Origin: Doryteuthis pealeii
Lineage: Eukaryota; Mollusca; Cephalopoda; Myopsida; Loliginidae
Direction of reading: 5' to 3'
Assembly (NCBI GenBank): GCA_023376005.1
Contig: CM042181.1
Coordinates: forward strand, 23,896,486 to 23,960,485
Length of the DNA stretch: 64,000 nucleotides
Shown here: positions 1-11,688 of the stretch, piece by piece
How the letters are laid out: each line of letters begins with the position of its first letter
Position numbering within the stretch: position 1 is the first letter of the stretch
Notes under the pieces: model-generated
The model's database searches: none
What the model was told of the DNA's origin: nothing
Seen by the model: the letters and a program-made list of their open reading frames with translations, nothing else
Program-made: the position numbers and the translations under genes

Positions 1-713
1 AAAAAGAAAAGTTGAGATTCTTTCTCGGAATTCGTTCACGGATATAGAAATTTGAGATTTTAAGGATCGTTGATGCACCTCCCTCAACAAACAGTTGCCA
101 GGTGTATAAGGAGTGAACAGAAATTCGTCGGGTCGGACAGTCGGATCTCTCCACTGAAAAAGACATTCTCCCAACTGCCCAAAGTCCCCTGACCAAGTTC
201 TTGCCACCTGCAACAATTTTTCCTGCAGTTCTCCGCCAAAGCTCACTCACCTCTTCTTCGTCGCAAGCCAGTGTTTTCGTCTGTAAGATCAGAACGCAAC
301 TGTGTCAGTGTGGGAAGGCAGGCATTAAATCATGAATAACTACTCTGGCCAAGATCCTACATCCGGGTCAATCGCGGCCAGTGCTGCCATCGTAGTGTAG
401 GAAATTTGCATATGCACCAACGAGGTAGTCTGACTTCGAGCCACGACTACTGATTAGGAGGATGCGAGTTCAATCCCTGTAAGCGCCAGCTACACTCCTG
501 CGATCTCATTTTGCAAGACAGACATGTTCGTGTTCGGTTTGAGCTACCACGTACGTAATTGACGACATTTCTAACTTCTGGTCTGTGTTGCTGGTTTTAT
601 TTTGATTTAAGAAAAATAAGATTCTATTAAATAAATAATCGATCATATGGAAATCTAGTTTATCTGATAATATAAAGTGAGAATTCCCCCAAGAATAACA
701 CTGACACGGGTAC
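1..713. other. Left flank outside palindrome 1, no gene seen
   Basis: Mixed-composition sequence with no credible coding region on either strand. If the outward-running gene of the left palindrome arm were complete, its remaining exons would lie here or further left. I see no third catalytic aspartate context or Mab-21 C-terminal motif in this stretch. It contains one tRNA-like SINE head, listed separately. Confidence 0.6.
415..492 (+). repeat. tRNA-like SINE head (candidate)
   Basis: A segment reading GAGGTAGTCTGACTTCGAG followed about 45 bases later by GAGTTCAATCCC resembles the A-box and B-box internal promoter layout of a tRNA-derived SINE. The B-box match is good and the A-box match is weak. 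No functional tRNA fold is claimed. Confidence 0.35.
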
Positions 714-872
714 TTGTCAGTGTTACTGTTTGGTTGCACAACTTGGACTTTACCGAAACGCTTACAGAAAGAGCTAGATGGGAGCCGAACAAGGATGCTG
801 CGTAGTGTCTTTAAAGAATCCAGAAAGCAGCATCCCACAAAACGTCAGTTCAACGGCCATCTATTCGTATAT
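714..872 (+). pseudogene. LINE reverse transcriptase C-terminal fragment, crosses the palindrome edge
   Basis: The translation runs from SVLLFGCTTWTLPKRLQK through RTRMLRSVFKESRKQHPTK to QFNGHLF. This is the pattern found near the carboxyl end of non-LTR retrotransposon ORF2 proteins in many molluscs and other animals. Only about 50 codons remain and there is no RT catalytic core. The palindrome edge (about 736) falls inside this fragment: the LINE reads a few codons further left here than in the mirror copy at 14130-14266, where different sequence follows immediately. Confidence 0.65.
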
Positions 873-1235
873 AAAACAAAAACAAGTGGTGTGTATGTAT
901 ACATGTATGTATGTTCGGATGAAACTACTAAAACAAAACAATCAATGACAAAGGTACGTTATGTTATGCTTGCAAATTTTAAAGCTTTTATTTTATTTTG
1001 GACTTAGGTAATATTACAAGGTGGGGTCATCAGCACCGTGCAACGAAGGCGCACGAGTTGCAGAACGGGTATTTTCACAGAAACCAGGAAGAATTATTCC
1101 CTTTTGGTCAGGTGAAGTTATATGTATGGCAACGCCCCACTTAGGGGAAGTCGGGATATTGAACAGGGCTGCTCGCTACGGGTGTGAGATCACTTCTGCA
1201 CCAATTCACGCTTAATAGATAGATAGGATGAGACT

Positions 1236-1237
<2 letters not shown>

Positions 1238-1324
<87 letters not shown>

Positions 1325-1335
1325 GATAAGACTGG

Positions 1336-1368
<33 letters not shown>

Positions 1369-1437
1369 GATAAGACTGGTATAGATAGGTAAATGGATTG
1401 GATAAGACTGGAATAGATAGATAAATTGGATAAAACT

Positions 1438-1518
<81 letters not shown>

Positions 1519-1535
1519 TAGATAGATAGATAGAT
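1238..1535. repeat. (TA)n, (GA)n and (GATA)n microsatellite cluster, left arm
   Basis: A (TA) run at 1238-1289 passes into (GA) to 1321. GATA-rich sequence follows, then a second (TA) run at 1440-1515 with GATA units. The mirror cluster lies at 13485-13764 with different run lengths. Several long open frames here are low-complexity artefacts. Confidence 0.9.
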
Positions 1536-1605
1536 ACTGGGATAGACAGATACATATATAGATAGATTGATTAATTGGAAGAATTAGACAAAAAGTATAT
1601 CTTAC

Positions 1606-3320
1606 CAAAAAGTGTTTTATTTTCAACAATTGAATCAAAAGTCTTGAAGCAAAAGTCTTTGTATTTTGACGGAATAATTTCTCCACTGGACTCCAATATG
1701 TCCGTAAAGTAATCTGGTAATTCTTCTTTGTTTGTTATAAAGACTTTACAATGACAGGGATGATCAGAGTTGGGTTCAATTCGGAATTGTACACGGGTAG
1801 GACAGAACATATAGTCAAATTCATTTGCATCTGATACCTTTCAAAAGTAAATACGAAATACAATAAATAATTTTTTAAAAATGAATATAACTTGTTTTCC
1901 TCTGCCTGTCTGAAGAATTCTAATACAAAGTACTTCTCACAAAAATTATTTCTTTTGAGGTAGGGAAGGTCGATTTTTGAACCGTGCTAGTGCACTCATA
2001 GTGATAGTTGGCGTTTGGCAAGATAAATGACGACACAAAATATTTTTTCCCAAATCCTTACTGTCTTTTAAGGAATCGAGTTTAAATGTTGAAAATTAAA
2101 GATTTGGAATGTTATTTCGGTTATAAGTGAAAGATAAGTATACCCACTTTGTCGAACAATCTGTGTTTTTACAAAACATATTTAAACCCCGTTTAAAAAA
2201 AAATACCCAAAATCAGGGAATTATCCGATTTTAATGAAATTGTCAGTGTTGATTATCACTGAATAAATTTTATAATGCATTAGTTATTTTTATTTAAAAA
2301 ATAAAGTCATTTGGTGTAAGTAAGAGTTCATAAAGATTAAGAGAACCACTTACTGATAGTTGGGGGAGAAAAGTCGCTCCACTTAATGGACAGAGACACC
2401 AGGCGTCTAGTCTATCTTTTGTGGATGCTGGACCGAGAGAAAGAGAGTGAGAAATCTTCGGGCTACTGTTTAATACCAAGCCAGTAGTGTCACCTAGTGG
2501 CGAAACCATGACAGTAAGGGAAGTAAGGGAAGATAACCCTTTTGGACTCAAGTCCATCCCAGCAGGGATAGACAATCGTTACAGTGGTGACAGGACGTTA
2601 CACACAAGTGTATTAATATATATGTACATTAAAAGATTTTATCCTTATAAATATATATGAATATGGCAAATGAAAACTTACCTTGACAAGCGAGTAATAA
2701 GATCCAGTGTTCAATACATCCCAGGATAGATCATCTTCTTTATTCATTTCATAGTTTAAATATTTCTTAATATGCTTTATAGTGTCATTAACAATTTTCA
2801 TACGATCATCATTCCTTTTTAATATAACACTCTTATCAATATCATTAAAATTACGTTCACCTTTTGGTTGTAATGGACAGTTACTTTCATGTACTTGTAC
2901 ACGCACAAACTCCTTATTACAATACTGACAAGGTACTTTTTCAGATTCTGGATTTTCTTCACAAACTGGTTTATGCATATCTAAACATATAAACTTCTTA
3001 TTACAATAGCAACAAATTTTCTTTCCATCATCTTCATCATCCCCATCATCTTTAGACAATTGTTTTTCATTGTTTTTCAAATCCTCTTCGGCATCTGATT
3101 TTGGTTTACAAATACTTAAACCCTGAAAATTCTGACAAACTTCACCGACTGGTTTTAATTTGCAAAATGGCATATGCATATTTAAACCTTGATACTCCTC
3201 AGAACAATATGGACACTGTTTCATCTCCACTTTAAACTCTGGGTTTGACTTACAAATTGGTATATGTTTATCTAAGCGTATAAACATATTCTTACAATGC
3301 AGACAACGTTTCGTATTCAT
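1606..3320 (-). CDS. Zinc-finger cGAS-like (Mab-21/cGLR) nucleotidyltransferase, left copy, 3'-incomplete
   Basis: Left-arm copy of the gene described in full at 11689-13398. Exon 1 is 3320-2682 (213 codons from ATG) and exon 2 is 1837-1606 (77 codons plus one base). They are joined across an 839-844 base intron with a GTAAG donor and an AG acceptor. Both translated exons look identical to the right copy: C2HC fingers at residues 6-23, 36-53, 103-120 and 131-148, then GSYYSLVK and VSDANEFDYMF. A donor (GTAAG) follows exon 2, so more exons are expected towards position 1 and beyond. None is recognisable between 1 and 1605, which is dominated by microsatellites and a LINE relic. This copy may be truncated, or its 3' exons may lie outside the window. 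Family assignment is firm; function is inferred. Confidence 0.8.
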
Positions 3321-3338
3321 TTTGCTTTTTAGATTATC

Positions 3339-3508
3339 TATAAAAAAAAAACTGATGTTGATAATTTTTACGTGAAATATTCAATCAATTTAATCCTTCA
3401 ATCTTTTACGCTTTGAAAATTGAATATTTTGAGTTGCTGATATTAATGCGCTTTAAGATTTATTTCTATATGTAATAATGCGACCTGTGGGAGTTCTAAA
3501 AAGGGAGA

Positions 3509-3551
<43 letters not shown>

Positions 3552-3714
3552 GGTATGCGTGTGTGTTTTATGTGTTTTGATTTGATTATTATACACGTAT
3601 GTATATATAGATATATAGATAAATGAATATATGTGTGGTTGTGTGACAAAAGCGCACGTGTGTGTATGTGTGTGCCTGTATGCGTTTTATGTGTATGATT
3701 TAATTATTATACAC

Positions 3715-3770
<56 letters not shown>

Positions 3771-4720
3771 ATATATACGTATATATATGTGTGTGTGTGA
3801 CTCTCTCACATGAACGTGTGTGTATGTGGGTATGTGTATATGTGTGAGTAGTTGTGTGTGTGAGTGTGTCTGTGTGTCTAAGTAGAGAGATAGTGTGATC
3901 AATTTTATCCTTCAATTTTATCCTTGGAAAAATCAAATTATAAAAATAGCAAATGAATTTTGCACAACTAACTTAGAAATTTCATTTGGATATGTGTGTG
4001 TGTGGGGGGGGTATGTGTGTTTGCGTGTGTGGGTATGTGTAAGAAGTGAGATAGATGGGAAGGAAGGAAGAGATCTTTATTGTTAAATTTCCAGTTATTT
4101 GTTCTTGTCATCAATATATCCAACTTTGATCTGAAAAACAAAAAACAAAACAAATAAACAATAGAAATATTAAAAATCACTCACTGTCTTTGTCCCCCAC
4201 CCTCAAAGGAAATAATTTTCAATAGTAAAATATAGTTTGTGAATTTCTGAGGAAGACATGTCATTATTATTCATTAATGTATTCCGACGTATCTCCATCT
4301 TGATGACTATCATAATCACAATATTTTGAGTCTATGGTTAATTTCTGTTAATAGTTAATTGAACCCTCTTTTTTATCTGGGACGCCTAATCTTTGCTGAC
4401 TTCTTGTCCAGAGCATATTTCACAAACAACTGTATCGTCCGATTACACGGCAACCATTTCTCTCTCCCTCCCCTTTCTCTCTCAGAAGCTAACATATATA
4501 ATGAGGAGGTAATCGAAATATACATAGATAGGGTGAAAGTGACAGGCAGAATGTCAAGTAAGAATTAATTAAAATGGATTTTTTTCAAACATTATTCAAT
4601 CCTAAAACTAAATAATATTTTAGTATAACTTTCGTGTAATTAAACTAAACAGTAAAAATGCCTTTAAGAGACAAAGATCAATTCGCTCAGCTTTAGTATA
4701 GTATAGTATAGTATAGTATA
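3339..4720. other. Upstream region of left gene copy, no further gene seen
   Basis: A polypyrimidine tract followed by AG at 3338 (mirror 11671) lies 17-18 bases before the start codon and looks like a splice acceptor, so a 5' untranslated exon may lie further upstream. A 69-codon open frame at 4359-4568, mirrored at 10444-10653, has no recognisable domain and reads through repeat-like sequence; I do not call it a gene. Confidence 0.45.
3443..3885. repeat. (GT)n/(TA)n microsatellites upstream of left gene copy
   Basis: A GT run at about 3511-3547, mixed GTGTAT sequence, then a TA run at about 3716-3768 and further GT-rich sequence. The mirror is at about 11120-11566. These runs generate many Thr-His and Ile-Tyr pseudo-peptides that are not genes. 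Confidence 0.85.
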
Positions 4721-4724
4721 GCAT

Positions 4725-4725
<1 letters not shown>

Positions 4726-4768
<43 letters not shown>

Positions 4769-4882
4769 GATGTCGAGCAATAAGCACAGATATCCATGAC
4801 AATCTCTCGCCAACCATCCCTATCATTTATTGTCCCATGGAGGTCCTCTGCTCAGCATCCAGCATCTTCGCATAGTTGGTCA

Positions 4883-4925
<43 letters not shown>
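4726..4925 (-). pseudogene. LINE ORF2 extreme C-terminus with (TA)n/(CA)n tails, left arm
   Basis: On the minus strand, 4883-4769 translates as DQLCEDAGC, a stop, AEDLHG, then INDRDGWREIVMDICAYCS. This is the closing motif of many non-LTR retrotransposon ORF2 proteins (D-R-D-x-W-R-E). It is flanked by (TA) runs at 4886-4924 and 4750-4768 and a CA run at 4729-4749. The RT core is missing. The mirror copy is at 10129-10243. Confidence 0.6.
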
Positions 4926-4926
<1 letters not shown>

Positions 4927-5260
4927 TAGCTAAAGTACCCGGTCCATGACCGGACTAAAATGAAATTTGGATCACCAGGGAGTGAGAGAGAAAGTGGAAG
5001 ACAGTAGTTAGAGAGGGGGTAAGAGGAAAATAATTCTTGAAACTAAAATCATTGAGAATTTTTATATTTCAGGATTTGTATTTTCTGTTTTATAGTTTAA
5101 AATTATTTCATATTATTATACAACAAATTGAAAGTATTCGTTTGTATATTTGTTTGTTATTGTTTTAAATTTTTTGTACATGACAACAATTCACATTTAG
5201 TTCTTAATTGCATGTTGAGTTTAAAAAGAAGCTGAGAATCGAAAATTTAAATTCTTCGTA
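4925..5260 (+). repeat. Dispersed repeat beginning CTAGCTAAAGTACCCGG, left arm copy
   Basis: Directly after the (TA) run comes CTAGCTAAAGTACCCGGTCC, containing the short hairpin CCGGTCCATGACCGG. It continues with TGAGAGAGAAAGTGG and AATTGCATGTTGAG-like text. A diverged copy, also attached to a (TA) run, lies at 61292-61600, and the mirror is at 9770-10082. This is a real interspersed family, type unknown. Coding potential is nil. Confidence 0.6.
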
Positions 5261-6840
5261 TTGCAATATCTATTTTTGATAAAACCTAAGATAGTATTAT
5301 AGGGACCACCAATTGATCAGTTTAGGCCATCTTGAATAAAACGAAAATATTTTGTTATTATTTATAATTAATTGATTTTTCATAGAATTTAAAAAACTCT
5401 TATCGTAACTTGTTTTTAGCTACGTTAATTTTCAGTTGATTTAACAGTGCAAAAATGAAAACGTTGTTTTTCAATCATAAATTTCATTATTTCCGTAAGC
5501 TGAAAAAAAGTTAAAAAATCATCAGGAGTTTATTTAATGTTTTTCCTTTCAAATGGAAAAAAATTTTTCAAGAAAATATTAATTTTTCTGCAAGTTTCAT
5601 AGTGTTAAATATAGGGGGGGTGGGTAAATTTCACAGGGTAAAATTGGTGGTACCTAATATTTTAAAAACATTGTTTAAAAACGTTTTGGTGGACCTGATT
5701 ATCTGGACTCCCCCCGCCATCTATTTTTTTCCTTCAGTTGATTATTATCGATTACACACCAATCTATCAGATTGAAAAAAAATTCTTAAAAGTTCTTTAT
5801 TATTTGAGTATTCATGGGTGCTCATTTCCTCGTATAAGTTTATAGTAAATTGATCCCCCATATTGGAACCGCTTGAACGGAACCCAAATTATTTATTTAT
5901 TTTCCCATTAAACTAACCCCAACCCCTAACCCTAACCCTAACCCCACCCTAGTTAAAATTAAGTTTTATTACAAAATTTGTATTAATTACAAAACATCAA
6001 TTTTCATAAAAGTTCAAATGTCACCTATGAAATCTCTATTTAAACATGCCAATTTTTCAGAACTGAAAAGTTGCACTATAAACTCAGCGATGTTTATTGA
6101 CTTCACAATAAAGAGTAAAATCATAAAACTTAAAATTTAATTTGTAAGGTAAATTCTGAGGAATATTTTGAATTGTATTTTGAATAATAATTTAAATGTT
6201 AGTTGTTTTGTTTTATGGGATATCAACTTTGTTAGTTGTTTTGTTTTATGGGATATCAACTTTTCGGGTAATTTACTAACGAATCATGTCATTTTGATAA
6301 ACAAAGCGCTTACAATTTTTCGTACTTACATATACAAAATTCTTGAAATGTTTCAATAACTGGATATTGTCGGAAATACTTGAAATAAATTTCGTCTTAC
6401 AAATAATTGACTACTTATCTCCAGTCGGGCCTTCAACTAAAGATAAAACACCGGATTGTGTCCATATTAGTAACCTTTGTTTTTTTTTTTTTATCGTGGT
6501 TTGAGAAAATAATTAGTTAACGAACCAAAAGAAAAACAGTTTCTAAGGAAATTCGTCAATCTTATTGTTATTTTTAACCCTTTAAAACTCTAACAATAAA
6601 AATTAATAAATAAATTAAAGAATTAAAAGTCATTTTATTCGAATGAAAATCTTAGTTTAATTTATACAAATATGTAACCGTACTTACGACGTAAACTGAT
6701 TTTCATGATACTGTTATTTACGATTAGAATATTTTTTTAATAATGTAACCGTAAAGCGTACATTTTGATTTTCTACAATTTTTATGCATTACAAAAATTA
6801 AAATTAAAATGAGTGTACTGTACAATTTAAGAATATGGAC
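5261..6840. other. AT-rich arm interior, no gene seen
   Basis: AT-rich sequence without a coding region. It contains a short telomere-like run (CCCTAACCCTAACCC type) at 5919-5950, mirrored at 9066-9096 with a different G-run, and a 37-bp tandem duplication at 6195-6262 that is unique to this arm. Confidence 0.6.
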
Positions 6841-6841
6841 A

Positions 6842-7260
6842 AACTCGCTGTAAAAAATAATTTAATCTATAAAAACACACACAAATTACATATTCAGAAA
6901 GACTAAGAGATTCCGAACTGCCTTATTCGTATTATCGCCTATACGTAGTTTTTTTTTTTTTTTTAACTCGCTGTAAAAAAAAAATTAATCTATAAAAACA
7001 CATACAAATTACATATTCAGAAAGACTATTTCATCTTATTACTAAAGATATAAATATTTTAAAGATTAAAATCCTAAATAGGTAAGAGATTCCGATCTGA
7101 CTGTTATAGACTGCTCTGCTTATATCGCAATAATCATAGGCAGCGTGGCTATCCGAAGCCATTTTTTAATTTTTTAACTCACTGTAAAAAATGATTCAAT
7201 TAATAAAAACTCACACAAATTACATATTTTGAAAGAGTATTTTCTTATCTTTCTAACGAT
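6842..7260 (+). repeat. Three diverged tandem copies near palindrome centre, left arm
   Basis: The phrase ACTCGCTGTAAAAAA, then TATAAAAACACA, AAATTACATATTCAGAAAG, recurs at about 6842, 6966 and 7176 with increasing divergence and different spacers, one containing GATATAAATATTTTAAAGA. The mirror is at about 7800-8215. It is a short local duplication of non-coding sequence close to the axis. Confidence 0.6.
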
Positions 7261-7428
7261 ATAAAAATTATTAAAGACTGGACCATAAATAGGCCATAAA
7301 TTCGGAGCTGAACGGCTTAGACTGCAAAATTAATTCATTAAAATCAAAACTTCGCTGCTGTTATCGCTTTAACAATAAGCAGGCAGAGACAATATTTTAT
7401 TATCAGGAGGGGCTGATATACGGACAGT

Positions 7429-7633
7429 TCCGCAAATTGGGTGATTTTGGATTAATTAATCGATTAAATCCCTTAATCAGTAAAAATCAATAACCAAATT
7501 TGGAATTTTTCTTAGTTATAACGATATCAATGTGTATGCAAGATTTTGAATCTGAGTGACCTCCCGTTTTTTTGTTATACGTCGACACGTACATACCAAA
7601 ATCTCTGTTTTATATAGAGCTTACCGCCAATTT
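7429..7633. other. Spacer at centre of palindrome 1
   Basis: About 205 bases of unique, AT-rich sequence between the arms. Just inside each edge is the text ATACGGACAGT (7418-7428) and its complement ACTGTCCGTAT (7634-7644). The inner edges differ slightly: the left arm carries a few extra bases (AGGGGCTG, about 7409-7416) where the right has AT. A spacer of this size is unlike the near-zero spacer of adapter-miss read chimeras. Confidence 0.75.
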
Positions 7634-8215
7634 ACTGTCCGTATATCATGATAATAAAATATTGTCTCTGCCTGCTTATTGTTAAAGCGATAACAGCAGC
7701 GAAGTTTTGATTTTAATGAATTAATTTTGCAGTCTAAGCCGTTCAGCTCCGAATTTATGGCCTATTTATGGTCCAATCTTTAATAATTTTTATATCGTTA
7801 GAAAGATAAGAAAATACTCTTTCAAAATATGTAATTTGTGTGAGTTTTTATTAATTGAATCATTTTTTACAGCGAGTTAAAAAATTAAAAAATGGCTTCG
7901 GATAGCCACGCTGCCTATGATTATTGCGATACAAGCAGTGCAGTCTATATCAGTCAGATCGGAATCTCTTACCTATTTAGGATCAAATCTTTAAAATATT
8001 TATATCTTTAGTAATAAGATGAAATAGTCTTTCTGAATATGTAATTTGTATGTGTTTTATAGATTTTTTTTTTTTACAGCGAGTTAAAAAAAAAAAAAAA
8101 AAAACTACGTATAGGCGATAATACGAATACGGCAGTTGGAATCTCTTAGTCTTTCTGAATATGTAATTTGTATGTGTTTTTATAGATTAAATTATTTTTT
8201 ACAGCGAGTTTGTCC

Positions 8216-9769
8216 ATATTCTTAAATTGTACAGTACACTCATTTTAATTTTAATTTTTGTAATGCATAAAAATTGTAGAAAATCAAAATGCACGCTTTA
8301 CGGTTACATTATTAAAAAAATATTTAATCGTAAATAACAGTATCATGAAAATCAGTTTACGTCGTAAGTACGGTTACATATTTGTATAAATTAAACTAAG
8401 ATTTTCATTCGAATAAAATGACTTTTAATTCTTTAATTTATTTATTAATTTTTATTGTTAGAGTTTTAAAGGGTTAAAAATAACAATAAGATTGACGAAT
8501 TTCCTTAGAAACTGTTTTTCTTTTGGTTCGTTAACTAATTATTTTCTCAAACCACGATAAAAAAAACAAAAACAAAGGTTACTAATATGGACAAAATCCG
8601 GTGTTTTATCTTTAGTCGAAGGCCCGACTGGAGATAAGTAGTCAATTATTTGTAAGACGAAATTTATTTCAAGTTTATCTGACAATATCCAGTTATTGGA
8701 ACATTTAAAAAATTATATGTAAGTACGAAAAATTGTAAGCGCTTTGTTTATCAAAATGACATGATTCGTTAGTAAATTACCCGAAAAGTTGATAAAACAA
8801 AACAACTAACAACAACCAACATTTAAATTATTATTCAAAATACAATTTAAAATATTCCTCAGAATTTGCCTTACAAATTAAATTTTAAGTTTTATGATTT
8901 TACTCTTTATTGTGAAGTCAATAAACATCGCTGAGTTTATAGTGCAACTTTTCAGTTCTGAAAAATTGGCATGTTTAAATAGAGATTTCATAGGTGACAT
9001 TTGAACTTTTATGAAAATTGATGTTTGTAATTAATATAAATTTTGTAATAAAACTTAATTTTAACTAGGGGGGGGGGTTAGGGTTAGGGTTGGGGTAGTT
9101 TAATGGGAAAATAAATAAATAATTTGGGTTCCGTTCAAGCGGTTCCGATATGGGGGATCAATTTACTATAAACTTATACGAGGAAATGAGCACCCGTGAA
9201 TACTCAAATAATAAAGAACTTTTAAGAATTTTTTTTTCAATCTGATAGATTGGTGTGTAATCGATAATAATCAACTGAAGGAAAAAAATAGATGGGGGGG
9301 AGTCCAGATAATCAGGTCCACCAAAACGTTTTTAAACAATGTTTTTAAAATATTAGGTACCACCAATTTTACCCTGTGAAATTTACCCCCCCCCCTATAT
9401 TTAACACTATGAAACTTGCAGAAAAATTAATATTTTCTTGAAAAATTTTTTCCATTTGAAAGAAAAACATTAAATAAACTCCTGATGATTTTTTAACTTT
9501 TTTTCAGCTTACGGAAATAATGAAATTTATGATTGAAAAACAACGTTTTCATTTTTGCACTGTTAAATCAACTGAAAATTAACGTAGCTAAAAACAAGTT
9601 ACGATAAGAGTTTTTTAAATTCTATGAAAAATCAATTAATTATAAATAATAACAAAATATTTTCGTTTTATTCAAGATGGCCTAAACTGATCAATTGGTG
9701 GTCCCTATAATACTATCTTAGGTTTTATCAAAAATAGATATTGCAATACGAAGAATTTAAATTTTCGAT
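8216..9769. other. AT-rich arm interior (mirror of 5261-6840), no gene seen
   Basis: Non-coding mirror sequence. It lacks the 37-bp duplication of the left arm and instead has a short ACAACAACC insertion near 8810. A short GGGTTAGGGTTAGGG run occurs at 9066-9096. Confidence 0.6.
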
Positions 9770-10080
9770 TCTCAGCTTCTTTTTAAACTCAACATGCAAT
9801 TAAGAACTAAATGTGAATTGTTGTCATGTACAAAAAATTTAAAACAATAACAAACAAATATACAAACGAATACTTTCAATTTGTTGTATAATAATATGAA
9901 ATAATTTTAAACTATAAAACAGAAAATACAAATCCTGAAATATAAAAATTCTCAATGATTTTAGTTTCAAGAATTATTTTCCTCTTACCCCCTCTCTAAC
10001 TACTGTCTTCCACTTTCTCTCTCACTCCCTGGTGATCCAAATTTCATTTTAGTCCGGTCATGGACCGGGTACTTTAGCTA

Positions 10081-10082
<2 letters not shown>
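9770..10082 (-). repeat. Dispersed repeat beginning CTAGCTAAAGTACCCGG, right arm copy
   Basis: Mirror of the copy at 4925-5260, again abutting a (TA) run (10083-10125). Confidence 0.6.
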
Positions 10083-10128
<46 letters not shown>

Positions 10129-10320
10129 TGACCAACTATGCGAAGATGCTGGATGCTGAGCAGAGGACCTCCATGGGACAATAAATGATAGGGATGGTTG
10201 GCGAGAGATTGTCATGGATATCTGTGCTTATTGCTCGACATCATATATATATATATATATATTGTGTGTGTGTGTGTGTGTGTGTGTATGCTATACTATA
10301 CTATACTATACTATACTAAA
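10129..10320 (+). pseudogene. LINE ORF2 extreme C-terminus with microsatellite tail, right arm
   Basis: Plus-strand mirror of 4769-4883, with the NDRDGWREIVMDICAYCS motif at 10185-10240. It is followed by (TA), (TG) and a TATAC pentamer run. No RT core is present. Confidence 0.6.
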
Positions 10321-11119
10321 GCTGAGCGAATTGATCTTTGTCTCTTAAAGGCATTTTTACTGTTTAGTTTAATTACACGAAAGTTATACTAAAATATTAT
10401 TTAGTTTTAGGATTGAATAATGTTTGAAAAAAATCCATTTTAATTAATTCTTACTTGACATTCTGCCTGTCACTTTCACCCTATCTATGTATATTTCGAT
10501 TACCTCCTCATTATATATGTTAGCTTCTGAGAGAGAAAGGGGAGGGAGAGAGAAATGGTTGCCGTGTAATCGGACGATACAGTTGTTTGTGAAATATGCT
10601 CTGGACAAGAAGTCAGCAAAGATTAGGCGTCCCAGATAAAAAAGAGGGTTCAATTAACTATTAACAGAAATTAACCATAGACTCAAAATATTGTGATTAT
10701 GATAGTCATCAAGATGGAGATACGTCGGAATACATTAATGAATAATAATGACATGTCTTCCTCAGAAATTCACAAACTATATTTTACTATTGAAAATTAT
10801 TTCCTTTGAGGGTGGGGGACAAAGACAGTGAGTGATTTTTAATATTTCTATTGTTTATTTGTTTTGTTTTTTGTTTTTCAGATCAAAGTTGGATATATTG
10901 ATGACAAGAACAAATAACTGGAAATTTAACAATAAAGATCTCTTCCTTCCTTCCCATCTATCTCACTTCTTACACATACCCACACACGCAAACACACATA
11001 CCCCCCCCACACACACACATATCCAAATGAAATTTCTAAGTTAGTTGTGCAAAATTCATTTGCTATTTTTTATAATTTGATTTTTCCAAGGATAAAATTG
11101 AAGGATAAAATTGATCACA

Positions 11120-11242
11120 CTATCTCTCTACTTAGACACACAGACACACTCACACACACAACTACTCACACATATACACATACCCACATACACACACGTT
11201 CATGTGAGAGAGTCACACACACACATATATATACGTATATAT

Positions 11243-11304
<62 letters not shown>

Positions 11305-11457
11305 ATTAAATCATACACATAAAACGCATACAGGCACACACATACACACACGTGCGCTTTTGTCACACAACCACACATATATTCATTTATCTATATATCT
11401 ATATATACATACGTGTATAATAATCAAATCAAAACACATAAAACACACACGCATACC

Positions 11458-11500
<43 letters not shown>

Positions 11501-11566
11501 TCTCCCTTTTTAGAACTCCCACAGGTCGCATTATTACATATAGAAATAAATCTTAAAGCGCATTAA
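11120..11566. repeat. (CA)n/(TA)n microsatellites upstream of right gene copy
   Basis: CA-rich sequence with a long TA run (about 11240-11300) and a pure CA run (about 11464-11498). It mirrors 3443-3885 with different run lengths. Confidence 0.85.
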
Positions 11567-11688
11567 TATCAGCAACTCAAAATATTCAATTTTCAAAGCG
11601 TAAAAGATTGAAGGATTAAATTGATTGAATATTTCACGTAAAAATTATCAACATCAGTTTTTTTTTTATAGATAATCTAAAAAGCAAA

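Larger units (their letters stand above)
736..7428 (+). repeat. Left arm of large palindrome 1
   Basis: This 6.7-kb segment recurs in reverse complement at 7634-14266. Matching landmarks have near-constant coordinate sums (15002 at the outer edge, 15009 over exon 1, 15012 further in), so the arms are collinear with only small indels. Differences seen include microsatellite lengths, isolated substitutions (for example near 2178 against 12832) and a 37-bp tandem duplication at 6195-6262 absent from the other arm. The arm holds a gene, LINE tails, microsatellites and a dispersed repeat. Confidence 0.93.

Noticed and set aside
415..492. A functional tRNA gene
   Set aside because: Only B-box and weak A-box similarity are seen. 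No cloverleaf with an acceptor stem could be drawn.
1141..1686. Long minus-strand open frames rich in Ile-Tyr and Leu-Ser (also 3687-3936, 11047-11322, 13318-13812)
   Set aside because: They translate TA, GATA, GA and CA microsatellites. Lengths differ between palindrome arms and there is no conserved non-repetitive core.
2294..2575. 93-codon frame conserved in both arms inside the intron
   Set aside because: It lies wholly in intron 1, opposite no exon signals, has residue differences between arms and no recognisable domain.
4359..4568. 69-codon frame conserved in both palindrome arms (4359-4568 and 10444-10653)
   Set aside because: Conservation only reflects the arm duplication. Composition is repeat-like and no motif is recognised.
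4940..4960. Hammerhead-type ribozyme suggested by the CCGGTCCATGACCGG stem in the dispersed repeat
   Set aside because: Only one short stem is present, and the conserved CTGATGA and GAAA core strings are absent nearby.
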